A DNA stretch of 64,000 nucleotides from Thermoanaerobacterium thermosaccharolyticum DSM 571. Lineage in GTDB: Bacteria; Bacillota; Thermoanaerobacteria; Thermoanaerobacterales; Thermoanaerobacteraceae. The stretch is from positions 1,785,501 through 1,849,500 of the forward strand of contig NC_014410.1 in the NCBI RefSeq assembly GCF_000145615.1, given 5' to 3'. Made by a program: the position numbers and the translations under genes. The notes beneath the pieces are model-generated. The model had not been told where the DNA came from and ran no database searches. It saw only the letters and a program-made list of their open reading frames with translations. Below, in pieces: positions 26,431 through 34,835 of the stretch (positions within the stretch are counted from its first letter, which is position 1; each line of letters opens with the position of its first letter).

Positions 26431-28272
26431 TCATACTATTTTTATATTGTATTTTAAAAGCCATTCATTTATCTGTATGAGGTATGCAAATAGCTGCGGT
26501 CCTCCCATAAGTTGAGAAAACCATGCTGGGTCATAATCTCTTGCATCAGTATCTATCAAGTTTTGAACCTCAGTTCTATTTATTAACTGCAAAATCGGTG
26601 AGGTTGGATTGTCTATTATCTCTTGAAGCCAGCCTTTTACTTTTCTTCTGAAGACTGGGTTATGTGTCTTAGGATATGGACTCTTCTTTCTCTCTACAAC
26701 AACACTAGGTATATATCCTTTTAACGATTCCCTTAATAATCCCTTCTCCCTGTTATGAAGGTTTTTCATCTCCCATGGGATATTCCATACATATTCTACA
26801 AGCCTGTGATCAAGAAATGGAACTCGAACTTCCAAACCTGATGCCATGCTCATTCGGTCCATTCTATCAAGAAGCATTGCAAGGAATCTGGTTTGGTTTA
26901 AATAAAATATCTCTCTCATGCGGGCAGATTCTTTGTCTTCACCAGGAAGTTTTGGCACTTCATTTAAAGCTTCTCTGTATCGATCATTTAGGTACTCCAA
27001 TGGACGAATTAGCTTTACTACTTGTGGTGATAACAGCTTCATTCTCTCTTCTACCATCCTGATCCACGGAAAAGTATTCGCTTCAATTGCAGATTTATTT
27101 CTAAACCATGGATATCCTCCAAATACTTCATCAGCACCTTCACCTGATAATGCGACTTTTACGTCTTTTTTGACTTCTCTTAAAAATAAGTACAGGGAAG
27201 AGTCCACATCAGCCATACCAGGCAAATCTCTCGCATATAGGGCCGGTATAAGTGCATCTGCCAATTCTTCATTGTCTACATATACATAGTTATGATTTGT
27301 ATTTATTTCTTTTGATACGATCTCTACCAAATCCGAATCACTATTTGGCTGAAATTGATTGGGTTTAAAATATTTATCATTTCCGATATAATCAACTGAG
27401 TATGTTTTAAGCTTGCTGCCTAATCTTTTTAATTTTTCATTGGCAAAAACAGAAACCGCCGTAGAATCTAATCCACCAGAAAGCAACGAGCACAGCGGCA
27501 CATCTGACACTAGTTGGCGTTTTGAGGCATCATCTAAAAGAAACCGAATCTTTTCCATCGTAGTATCAAGATCATCCTCATGTTCTCTACTTATTAGTGA
27601 CCAATATTTTTCAATTTTAACCCCGCTTTTGCTAAATGTAAGAAAATGTCCAGGCTTTAACTCATATATGTTGCGAAAAACTCCAACTCCTGGCGTCCTG
27701 GTAGGTCCCATAACAAAAATCTCTGCAAGTCCTTCTTCATCAACTTCAGCTTGAACGTATGGATGTGCCAAAATTGCTTTAATTTCAGAGCCGAATATGA
27801 GAGAACCATTTTTATAAGTATAAAAAAGAGGTTTAACACCTAAGCGATCTCTCGAAAGAAAAAGCCTGTTTTCATGCTCATCCCACACAGCGAAAGCATA
27901 TATGCCATTTAATTTATATACACATTCAGTGCCCCATTCGATATATGATGTCAAAAGAACTTCTGTATCTGAATGACCTTTAAATGTATATCCTAATAAT
28001 GCAAGTTCATGCCTTATTTCCTCTGTATTGTATAATTCCCCATTATATATGATGACGTATTTTTTATCTCCATATTCTTTAATCATCGGTTGCACTCCAC
28101 CTTCTGGGTCAATTACAATAAGTCTCGTCTGTGCAAATGCACAATGTGGTGAAAGCCATATTCCCCAACTGTCAGGGCCTCGATTCTTAAGCTTTTCACC
28201 CATTGATGCAATTATACTGCTTCTATGTGTCAAATCTTCTTCAAAGCTTACCCATCCTGCTATTCCACACAT
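26431..28272 (-). CDS. asnB: Asparagine synthetase (glutamine-hydrolysing)
   Basis: This 613-residue enzyme makes asparagine from aspartate, glutamine and ATP. It has an N-terminal class II glutaminase domain starting MCGIAGWV (catalytic Cys after Met removal, then NRGPDSWG and NGELYN). The C-terminal synthetase domain has the ATP loop LLSGGLDSTA and the downstream GEGADEVFGGYPWF. Length and motifs are normal. The ribosome site is GGAAGGGG. It sits between a ferredoxin and the PII/Amt cluster, so it belongs to a nitrogen-assimilation neighbourhood, although the PII terminator separates the transcripts. Confidence 0.95.
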   Translation of the reverse strand: MCGIAGWVSFEEDLTHRSSIIASMGEKLKNRGPDSWGIWLSPHCAFAQTRLIVIDPEGGVQPMIKEYGDKKYVIIYNGELYNTEEIRHELALLGYTFKGHSDTEVLLTSYIEWGTECVYKLNGIYAFAVWDEHENRLFLSRDRLGVKPLFYTYKNGSLIFGSEIKAILAHPYVQAEVDEEGLAEIFVMGPTRTPGVGVFRNIYELKPGHFLTFSKSGVKIEKYWSLISREHEDDLDTTMEKIRFLLDDASKRQLVSDVPLCSLLSGGLDSTAVSVFANEKLKRLGSKLKTYSVDYIGNDKYFKPNQFQPNSDSDLVEIVSKEINTNHNYVYVDNEELADALIPALYARDLPGMADVDSSLYLFLREVKKDVKVALSGEGADEVFGGYPWFRNKSAIEANTFPWIRMVEERMKLLSPQVVKLIRPLEYLNDRYREALNEVPKLPGEDKESARMREIFYLNQTRFLAMLLDRMDRMSMASGLEVRVPFLDHRLVEYVWNIPWEMKNLHNREKGLLRESLKGYIPSVVVERKKSPYPKTHNPVFRRKVKGWLQEIIDNPTSPILQLINRTEVQNLIDTDARDYDPAWFSQLMGGPQLFAYLIQINEWLLKYNIKIV

Positions 28273-28365
28273 CTTACCAGCCCCTTCCGATATAAATAAT
28301 AAGGGTAGCTTATTTGATATTGAATTTCATCTGTTTGTAGTATATGTGGAATCATGTAAAATGTG

Positions 28366-28409
28366 AAAAAGGCTTCTACACATCAAATAATTTTTCTTGT
28401 GTAGAAGCC
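28366..28409 (-). terminator. Terminator of the amt-PII operon
   Basis: Perfect 12-bp arms GGCTTCTACACA and TGTGTAGAAGCC are followed by TTTTT on the minus strand. Confidence 0.9.
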
Positions 28410-28423
28410 CAGTAAAAAACTAA

Positions 28424-28762
28424 CTATATCGCTTTTTCTCCACGCTCACCGGTTCTTATCCTTATAGCGTCTTGTATGTCATATATAAATATCTTTCCAT
28501 CACCTACGTTGCCTGTCCTTGCCACTTTTGTCACAGCATCTACGATGCTTTCAACGTTTGAATCATCTGTCACTATCTCTATCTTAACTTTTGGAAGGAG
28601 GCTTATTTCTATTTCTTCTCCTCTGTAGATCTCTTTTTTCCCTTTCTGCAGACCACATCCAAAAACCTGTGACACTGTCATACCATGTATTTTTATTTTA
28701 TTCAATTCTGCCTTAACTTCTTCTAAAACATCTGGTCTTACAATACAATCGACTTTTTTCAT
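28424..28762 (-). CDS. glnB: PII nitrogen regulatory protein
   Basis: This 112-residue trimeric signal protein of the PII family (GlnB/GlnK group) normally plugs or releases the ammonium channel in response to ATP/ADP and 2-oxoglutarate. Conserved elements are the T-loop LQKGKKEIYRGEE, the B-loop region TGNVGDGKIF and the C-loop IRIRTGERG. Tyr46 is present but the position of the uridylylation tyrosine (51) is Ile, so control by uridylylation is unlikely. It follows amt directly (the coding regions meet at 28762), supporting a channel-plug partnership. Confidence 0.95.
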   Translation of the reverse strand: MKKVDCIVRPDVLEEVKAELNKIKIHGMTVSQVFGCGLQKGKKEIYRGEEIEISLLPKVKIEIVTDDSNVESIVDAVTKVARTGNVGDGKIFIYDIQDAIRIRTGERGEKAI

Positions 28763-30354
28763 TATTTTACCCCCTTGCTTATCCCGGTATCATCAATAAC
28801 TTCCGGACTTTTCATATTCTTTTCAAGAACTCCATCTGAGTTCACAACAGGTGTCAATTGGAAATCAGGATATGCTAAAACACCCATTTCCGGCAAATCA
28901 AGCCCTGCGATTTCATCTTCCGGTTTGACTCTTATACCCATTATAGCATCAAGGGCTTTATAGAACAAGTAGCTTAATCCAAATCCATATACGACTATAA
29001 CCGCCATGTCTATAAGCTGTGCCCAAAGCTGACCTGTACTGCCGTAAAGTATTCCTGTTACGGCACTTTGTACTCCGTTGAGCCCTGCACCATATGTGCC
29101 ATCTGCAAATATGCCGACGCTTAAAATACCCCATAAACCGTTCACACCATGTACAGAAAATGCTCCTACCGGATCATCTATCTTAAGTTTATTTTCGACA
29201 AAAGCAACAGATATGCATACCAAAATGCCAGCTACCGCACCGATTATAAAAGCTGATATTCCATTTACAAATGCACATGGAGCCGTTATCGCCACAAGTC
29301 CGGCAAGAGCGCCGTTGCACATCATAGACGGATCCGGTTTTCCATACTTAACCCACATATAAAGCATTGCAACAAGTCCTCCTACAGCCCCGGCGATCAT
29401 GGTATTTGTTGCAACAACTGCCAATCTTAGATCCGTTCCATTAAGTGTGGAACCTGCATTAAACGCAAACCATCCGAAGAAAAGTATGATGGTACCGAGA
29501 ATAGCCATTGGTATATCATGTCCTGGTATCGCCACAGGTGTACCATCCTTTTTGAATTTACCTATCCTCGGTCCTATGACCATCGCTCCTGCAAGTGCCA
29601 TCATGCCCCCCATTGCATGAACGACACCAGATCCTGCAAAATCAATTACACCATTCCCCAGGCCGAGTTTGGCTCCAAGCTGTGAAAGCCATCCTCCTCC
29701 CCAGACCCATCCACCATAGATAGGATAATAAACCATTGAAACGAAAAACGATCCAATTACAACCGCTAAAAATTTGACTCTCTCTGCCATCGCACCAGTA
29801 GGTATTGTAACCGTCGTATCCATAAATACCATCTCAAAGAAGAACAACGCATACACACCTACATCATACGTTCCACCACTTGACAGAAAAAATCCATTAA
29901 GCCCCAGTAAATTCCATCCTCCTATGCTTAATGCGTGGTTTAAAGGTGCTGTACCACCAAGGCTTGAAAATGAGCCGGAGCCCCCCATCATAAATGCAAA
30001 ACCTGTCAAGAAAAATCCAACAGTACCTACTAAAAATACCATAAGATTCATAGCCATAGTGTGCATTGCATTTTTAGCCTGTGTAAAGCCTGTTTCAACA
30101 AGTGCAAATCCAGCTTGAAAGAAGAATATCAAAAATGCAGTTAACATTACCCATACAAAATTAATGCCAAGCTTATTCTTTGCAACCTGTGTAGCTACTT
30201 CTTCTAATGTAGGCTTGCCTGCAACTGCGCTTGTAATGTCCTTTACAGTGCCAAGATTTGCTCCCGTTGGATCGCCACCAGCAGCATATACCACCCCTAC
30301 TGTCATTGCCAAAAGTAATGCCAATGCAATACCTATTATCACTTTCTTTTTCAT
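28762..30354 (-). CDS. amt: Ammonium transporter (Amt), PII-linked copy
   Basis: This 530-residue protein has a signal-like N-terminus (MKKKVIIGIALALLLAMTVG) and an extra periplasm-facing stretch of about 40 residues, followed by the 11-helix Amt core (FAFMMGG, DFAGSGVVHAMGGMMALAGA, FGWFAFNAGS, VHGVNGLWG) and a cytoplasmic tail of about 60 residues. Twin pore His residues are present in the VVHAMGG and VHGVNG segments. ATG 30354 follows GAGGTG; the in-frame GTG at 30363 lies within that ribosome site. It is co-transcribed with a small membrane ORF (16 nt upstream) and PII downstream. Confidence 0.93.
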   Translation of the reverse strand: MKKKVIIGIALALLLAMTVGVVYAAGGDPTGANLGTVKDITSAVAGKPTLEEVATQVAKNKLGINFVWVMLTAFLIFFFQAGFALVETGFTQAKNAMHTMAMNLMVFLVGTVGFFLTGFAFMMGGSGSFSSLGGTAPLNHALSIGGWNLLGLNGFFLSSGGTYDVGVYALFFFEMVFMDTTVTIPTGAMAERVKFLAVVIGSFFVSMVYYPIYGGWVWGGGWLSQLGAKLGLGNGVIDFAGSGVVHAMGGMMALAGAMVIGPRIGKFKKDGTPVAIPGHDIPMAILGTIILFFGWFAFNAGSTLNGTDLRLAVVATNTMIAGAVGGLVAMLYMWVKYGKPDPSMMCNGALAGLVAITAPCAFVNGISAFIIGAVAGILVCISVAFVENKLKIDDPVGAFSVHGVNGLWGILSVGIFADGTYGAGLNGVQSAVTGILYGSTGQLWAQLIDMAVIVVYGFGLSYLFYKALDAIMGIRVKPEDEIAGLDLPEMGVLAYPDFQLTPVVNSDGVLEKNMKSPEVIDDTGISKGVK

Positions 30355-30379
30355 AAAAAGCACCTCTATTATTTATTTT

Positions 30380-30625
30380 TCATATTCTTTTAAAATTGCT
30401 GATTGAAAATTTTTTGTCTTTTATATTTTTTGAAAGCCTATGAATTTTCCCAAAATAGATTATTACAAGGTAGATTACAGGTAATGCCATTATGAATGCT
30501 GGTACGTGATTTGAAAAAATTAATATTGTATTATGCACAGTACTGCTGTATAATATAAACGCCAAACTTAAAATTAAAATTATTGTATTTATGGTATATA
30601 AGATGATGATAGATATTTTTTTCAC
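30380..30625 (-). CDS. Small two-helix membrane protein upstream of amt
   Basis: This 81-residue protein has two hydrophobic helices (about 5-27 and 41-60) and a basic tail (KIHRLSKNIKDKKF). It starts with GTG 30625 behind a near-perfect ribosome site (GAAGGAGGTGA), so it is very likely translated. I do not recognise the family. Because it is the first gene after the attenuator and directly precedes amt and glnB, an accessory or regulatory role in ammonium uptake is possible, but this is inferred from position only. Confidence 0.65.
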   Translation of the reverse strand: MKKISIIILYTINTIILILSLAFILYSSTVHNTILIFSNHVPAFIMALPVIYLVIIYFGKIHRLSKNIKDKKFSISNFKRI

Positions 30626-30643
30626 TTATATTATCACCTCCTT

Positions 30644-30718
30644 CTAAAAAATGAAGGTGCTTATACCTTAAAAGATAAAGATTAAGCACCTTTGCTTTTA
30701 ATTTACCAAATAAATTGA
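30644..30718 (-). promoter_or_regulatory. Attenuator with ANTAR-like hairpin before the small ORF-amt-PII operon
   Basis: An intrinsic terminator is formed by AAGGTGCTTA (30683-30692) and TAAGCACCTT (30654-30663), then CATTTTTT. Its 5' arm overlaps a smaller hairpin, AAGC-AAAGGT-GCTT (30684-30697), whose hexaloop has A at position 1 and G at 4, as in ANTAR binding sites. The two folds exclude each other. A further hairpin, AATTTA/TAAATT, lies upstream, but its loop is not a clean hexamer. It could be read from the upstream amt or from a weak local promoter (TATAAT 30718-30723). Confidence 0.55.
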
Positions 30719-30765
30719 TTATATTTATCTGGCAAAATTTATATTAATATATTGAAGCTTTTGAC

Positions 30766-32085
30766 TTATTGGTTAAAGTCAATCGCTTTAAACCCAAGAT
30801 TATACGCTTCCTCGCCATGTTCTACTATATCAAGTCCTAATTCCTCTTCTTCTTTAGTCACTCTAAGCTCCATAAATATGCTTATTACTTTAAGTATGAT
30901 GAATGACATCAATCCTGCAAAGATATACGTTGCAGCAACGCTTAAAAATTGAATCAACAATTGATTTGGATTGCCGTAAAATAAGCCATTTGCACCTGCA
31001 GGATTTATAGCCTTAGTTGCAAATAGTCCTGTCGCCAGTGCACCCCATGTACCTCCAACACCGTGTATTCCAAATGCGTCAAGCGAATCATCATATCCAA
31101 ACTTATGCTTAATGTAATTGACAGATATAAAGCATATTATACCTGATATAACACCTATTACAATTGCTGAAACGGCTGTAACATATCCTGACGCTGGTGT
31201 AATTGCAACAAGTCCTGCTACAGCGCCACTTACAGCACCTAGTAGTGTCGGCTTACCGCTTACTTTCCATTCAGTTAATACCCATCCTATTGCTGCAGCA
31301 GCGGCAGCCGTATTTGTCACAACAAATGCATTAACTGCAATGCCATTTACAGATAAAGCACTTCCTGCATTAAATCCAAACCAACCAAACCACAAGAATG
31401 CTGCCCCCATCAAAACCATCGGCATGTGATGCGGTACCATCTTTGCATTCTTTCTCTTACCAAGAATTAAAGCTGCTACAAGACCTGATACGCCAGAACT
31501 TATGTGAACAACTGTACCGCCTGCAAAGTCCAATGCACCTAAGTTTTTAAGCCATCCGCCATTTCCCCATACCCAATGTGCAAGTGGATCATATACTAAC
31601 GTTGTCCAAAGGAGTGTAAATACTATAAATGCTGAAAATTTCATTCTTTCAGCAAACGCACCAGTTATTAAAGCAGGTGTTATTATAGCAAACATCAATT
31701 GATATACCATAAACGCTAGAAGTGGTATCGTAGATGAATAAGTACTGTCGGGTTCAAGACCGATGTTATTAAGTCCAGCCCAATGTAAATTGCCTATCAA
31801 GTGGTATGTATCACCACTGAAAGATAATGAAAATCCAAATAATACCCATTGTACAGAAATAAGTGCAATAATAGTAAAACTTTGCATCATTATGCTTATC
31901 ACGTTTTTCCCATTAACCATGCCACCGTAGAAAAGTGCAAGTCCCGGCGTCATAATCATGACTAAAGCTGCTGAAAATAATATAAACGCCGTATCTCCTG
32001 TATCAATCTTTCCTGTAGCAGCAAAAGCTATGTTTGGTACTGCCGTTATTAAAAAAATTGCTGGGACAAATATCTTTTTTTTCAT
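30766..32085 (-). CDS. amt: Ammonium transporter (Amt), second copy
   Basis: This 439-residue protein is an Amt/Mep/Rh channel of standard length: a signal-like N-terminus (KKKIFVPAIFLITAVPNIAFA) and an 11-helix core. Conserved segments are LALFYGGMVNGKNV, DFAGGTVVHISSGVSGLVAA, FGWFGFNAGSAL and FGIHGVGGTWGALATGL, holding the pore His pair. It imports ammonium across the cytoplasmic membrane. It differs clearly from the 530-residue copy downstream and lacks its own PII gene. It is first in the array, with a consensus promoter and an attenuator. Confidence 0.93.
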   Translation of the reverse strand: MKKKIFVPAIFLITAVPNIAFAATGKIDTGDTAFILFSAALVMIMTPGLALFYGGMVNGKNVISIMMQSFTIIALISVQWVLFGFSLSFSGDTYHLIGNLHWAGLNNIGLEPDSTYSSTIPLLAFMVYQLMFAIITPALITGAFAERMKFSAFIVFTLLWTTLVYDPLAHWVWGNGGWLKNLGALDFAGGTVVHISSGVSGLVAALILGKRKNAKMVPHHMPMVLMGAAFLWFGWFGFNAGSALSVNGIAVNAFVVTNTAAAAAAIGWVLTEWKVSGKPTLLGAVSGAVAGLVAITPASGYVTAVSAIVIGVISGIICFISVNYIKHKFGYDDSLDAFGIHGVGGTWGALATGLFATKAINPAGANGLFYGNPNQLLIQFLSVAATYIFAGLMSFIILKVISIFMELRVTKEEEELGLDIVEHGEEAYNLGFKAIDFNQ

Positions 32086-32100
32086 ATAGATTCCTCCTTT

Positions 32101-32193
32101 AAATAATAATAAAAGAAGACGCCCTAATACATAGGTAGCCCTATGAATTAGAGCGTCTTTGCTCTGCCGTTTTAAAGTAACAATATTTATTTA
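32101..32193 (-). promoter_or_regulatory. Attenuator with ANTAR-like twin hairpins before amt
   Basis: The terminator arms GACGCTCTAAT and ATTAGGGCGTC (32118-32157) are followed by TTCTTTTATT. The 5' arm overlaps hairpin AGAGC-AAAGAC-GCTCT (32150-32165), with hexaloop A1/G4. At the very 5' end of the predicted RNA, TAAAT-ATTGTT-A(C)TTTA (32173-32189) gives a second hairpin with an A1/G4 hexaloop and one bulged C. Two such hairpins, the second exclusive with a terminator, is the known design of NasR/EutV antitermination sites. No ANTAR protein is encoded in the window. Confidence 0.6.
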
Positions 32194-32199
32194 AATTAT

Positions 32200-32227
32200 A
32201 TTATACTATGATTTTTAGATATGTCAA
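32200..32227 (-). promoter_or_regulatory. Sigma-A promoter of the amt transcript
   Basis: TTGACA (32222-32227) and TATAAT (32200-32205), both consensus, are separated by 16 nt. Confidence 0.85.
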
Positions 32228-32298
32228 TATAAAATTTTTGTATTTAATCGGGCCTTATAAAAAGCAAATTCCAAAATATATCTTAAATGAATGGCATC

Positions 32299-32434
32299 GT
32301 GAACCTACTCCATCCTATAGAGGATGGAGCTTCCTACTTCATAGACCATTGCCTGCTGTTATTCGTATCAGGTCTTACACAATCTCCATAGGCGTAACTT
32401 CGGGAGGAACCTTCCCTACCAAAAATATTACTCT
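32299..32434 (-). ncRNA. Candidate omegaRNA (right-end guide RNA of tnpB)
   Basis: The stretch between the tnpB stop and the right end contains a stable hairpin, CTCCATCCTCTATAGGATGGAG, and ends TAGGTTCAC, the layout of omegaRNAs that guide TnpB nucleases. If so, the guide begins at 32298 and reads leftward on the minus strand (GATGCCATTCATTTAAG after one C). Confidence 0.5.
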
Positions 32435-33532
32435 TAGGCTGTTATGCCAAATTGTCCTAATCCTTCATACAACACATTTATCGCTGCATTTACATCTCTG
32501 TCTATCTCTAATCCACACTCACATTTGTGTACTCTTACTGATAAGTCTTTTTCTACTATTCTTCCACATCCTGAGCATCTTTGCGATGTATATGCTGGAT
32601 TTACTTTTATGAATATTTTTCCTTCTCTCTCCGCTTTATACTGTAGAATATTTGTCTAACATTCCCCATCCTGCATTTGCTATTGATTTTGCAAGTTTAT
32701 GATTTTTCATCATATTTTTTACTTGCAAATCTTCAACGCATATAATGTCATTATGTTTTACTATGTTATAGCTTATTTTGTGGAGATAGTCTCTTCTCTG
32801 ATTTGCTACTTTTTCATGAAGCTTCGCTAATCTTTTCTTTTGCTTTTCTCTGTTTTTGCTTCCTTTCTTTTTTCTTGATAATTGTCTCTGTGCTTTTTTT
32901 AGTTTCTTCTCTGATTTTTGTAGCCATCTAGGATTTGAGTATAATTCTCCATCTGATGTTGCAGCTATTGAGTTTATTCCTTTGTCTATTCCTATTGCTT
33001 TTTCTCTTATGACTGTTTTTTCTTTTTCTTCTTCTACTTCAATTGACAGGTTAATATACCACTTTCCTGCATGGTATTTTATGTTTATTGTTTTTACTTT
33101 TGTCGGATCAAAATTTCTGTGTGCTTTTATTTTTATATGCCCTATATTTTTTATGTACACATATCCTTCTTTTCCAAAGTTTCTTTTCGCTTCGCATTGT
33201 GGAAGTGTTATAGATGTGTAGTGGTATTTGTCTTTGAATTTAGGATATTTTGCTCTTTTGTCAAAGAAGTTTTTATATGCCCTATCTAATCTTCTCAACA
33301 CATCCTGTAATATCTGCGATTGTACTAATTTGTATTCTGGATGTTCTTTTTTGTATTTTGGAAGCATGTTTTGCTGTTCTTCGTATGTAAGTCCTTTGCC
33401 ATATTCTTTGTAATGTTTTATTCTTTGATCTAGTGAGTAATTGTATAATTTGCGGCACAAATATAATGTATAAAAGAGTTTTTCTTCTTGCTCTTTTGTT
33501 GGTTCTATGAGAAAATGCTGACATAACATCAT
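32434..33532 (-). pseudogene. tnpB: TnpB RNA-guided nuclease/transposase accessory, frameshifted
   Basis: The first 298 codons read as TnpB: an N-terminal helix-turn-helix-like region (LDQRIKHYKEYGKGLTYEEQ), RuvC-I Asp in AIGIDKGINS, the basic KKAQRQLSRKKKGSKNREKQ segment and RuvC-II Glu in ICVEDLQVKNM. A frameshift at about 32645 gives YSTV-stop. The rest continues in another frame as ILQYKAEREGKIF with the zinc knuckle CSGCG / CECG and RuvC-III Asp in EIDRDVNAAIN, ending at TAA 32434-32436. All three catalytic acids survive but are not in one frame, so the product is inactive unless the lesion is a sequencing error. Confidence 0.85.
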
Positions 33533-33710
33533 TTTTTCTCGCCTTGGCTTTCTACGATAAAATTTTCTGCATCTATTATGACATATTATTCTATGGCAGA
33601 CAATAGAAATTCATCTCCCACCTATAGAGGATGGGAGACTTCTTTCAAGCCTTCGTTAAAAAATCATAATGTGATTAATAACTGATCCAATTATTAGCAC
33701 ATATAGATCT

Positions 33711-34817
33711 TTATCTAGATCTCTTATTTTTGTACATTTTTCCTATTGCATCAGCGGAAAGTATAGCAGCATAAACATCTGCAGCAACAACTTTAAAGGG
33801 CATATTGTGAATAGTTTCATCAGGCGCACAGGAAGCTTCTGCAACTTTTTTAATCTTTTCATAATTTATTTCTTTAATTCCAATATCTTCTAACGTAACA
33901 GGGAGTCCAACACTCATGCAAAACTCTACTACTTCCTCAATCTCCTCTAAAGGACTATTTTCAAGCACCAACTGTACCAATGTTCCAAAAGCTACTTTTT
34001 CACCGTGATATAATTGGTGACACTCTTCAATAACAGTAAATCCATTGTGTATGGCATGAGCAGCAGCAAGTCCACCACTTTCAAAACCTATTCCACTTAA
34101 ATATGTATTAGCTTCTACTATGTTTTCAACAGCTTTTGTGACAGTTTTATTTTCAACAGCAAGTTTTGCTTTTAATCCATCTTCAAGTAAAGTATCATAG
34201 CAAAGTTTGGCCAGTGCCATTGCAGCTTTTGTAGATTTTGCTCCAGCCATCGTAGATGCATTAGAACGTAGACATGCTCTTGCTTCAAAATAAGTAGCTA
34301 GAGCGTCACCCATTCCAGCAACAAGAAGTCTTGCAGGGGCACTAGCTATAATTTCAGTATCTACAAGCACTAAATCAGGATTTTTAGGAAGCAAAAGATA
34401 CTTACTAAAGATTCCCTCACTTGTGTAAATTACAGATAATGCACTACAAGGGGCATCTGTTGAAGCTATAGTAGGAACTATAACTACCGGAATATTTTCG
34501 TAATAAGCAACTGCTTTTACAGTATCAAATATTTTTCCACCGCCAATGCCAACTATGACATCAGAGTTTGTTTTCTTAACAAAATTTCTAAGTCTTTCGA
34601 TTTCTTCTTCAGAACATTCTCCGCCAAATGATTCAAAACAAAGCGAAATCTCTGTGTTGGAGAAGCTTTCTTCAATTATAGATTTTGTTCTGATAATACC
34701 ATTACTACTAGCAATAACAAGAAAATTTTTCCCTAAAGATTTTGTATGTTCGCTAATTCTTCTAAGTTCTCCATTGCCTTGTACATATTTCGAAGGGCCT
34801 ATTATAGCTTTTGTCAT
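33711..34817 (-). CDS. gldA: Glycerol dehydrogenase
   Basis: This 368-residue, NAD-dependent, metal-containing alcohol dehydrogenase (group III) oxidises glycerol to dihydroxyacetone. The NAD-binding signature is VGIGGGKIFDTVKAVAY, followed by PTIASTDAPCSALSVIYT. The metal ligands are the Asp in GMGDALATYFEA and His residues in AAAHAIHNGFT and YHGEKVAFG. ATG 34817 has AAGGAG upstream; the TTG at 34835 lies within that site. It is monocistronic, next to the IS605 element. No dihydroxyacetone kinase is nearby, so the pathway partner must be elsewhere. Confidence 0.92.
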   Translation of the reverse strand: MTKAIIGPSKYVQGNGELRRISEHTKSLGKNFLVIASSNGIIRTKSIIEESFSNTEISLCFESFGGECSEEEIERLRNFVKKTNSDVIVGIGGGKIFDTVKAVAYYENIPVVIVPTIASTDAPCSALSVIYTSEGIFSKYLLLPKNPDLVLVDTEIIASAPARLLVAGMGDALATYFEARACLRSNASTMAGAKSTKAAMALAKLCYDTLLEDGLKAKLAVENKTVTKAVENIVEANTYLSGIGFESGGLAAAHAIHNGFTVIEECHQLYHGEKVAFGTLVQLVLENSPLEEIEEVVEFCMSVGLPVTLEDIGIKEINYEKIKKVAEASCAPDETIHNMPFKVVAADVYAAILSADAIGKMYKNKRSR

Positions 34818-34835
34818 CGTTAACAACTCCTTCAA

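Larger units (their letters stand above)
32299..33640 (-). mobile_element. IS605-type element carrying only tnpB (IS1341-like)
   Basis: A single TnpB-type gene, read on the minus strand, is flanked by two related hairpins that share CTATAGAGGATGG: 33614-33638 on the left-end side and 32308-32329 near the right end. The right end can be set at GTTCAC (32299-32304), the usual terminus of this family's omegaRNA. There are no inverted repeats or target duplications, as expected for IS200/IS605. No tnpA is present, so mobility would need a partner in trans. The left boundary is approximate. Confidence 0.75.

Noticed and set aside
32101-32165. Cyclic-di-GMP riboswitch suggested by GCAAAGACGC-like text
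   Set aside because: The rest of the GEMM aptamer is absent; the segment is better explained as a small hexaloop hairpin overlapping a terminator.
32208-32612. Plus-strand 134-codon open frame across the IS605 right end
   Set aside because: It lies antisense to the omegaRNA and the tnpB 3' end; composition and lack of an RBS indicate a shadow frame.
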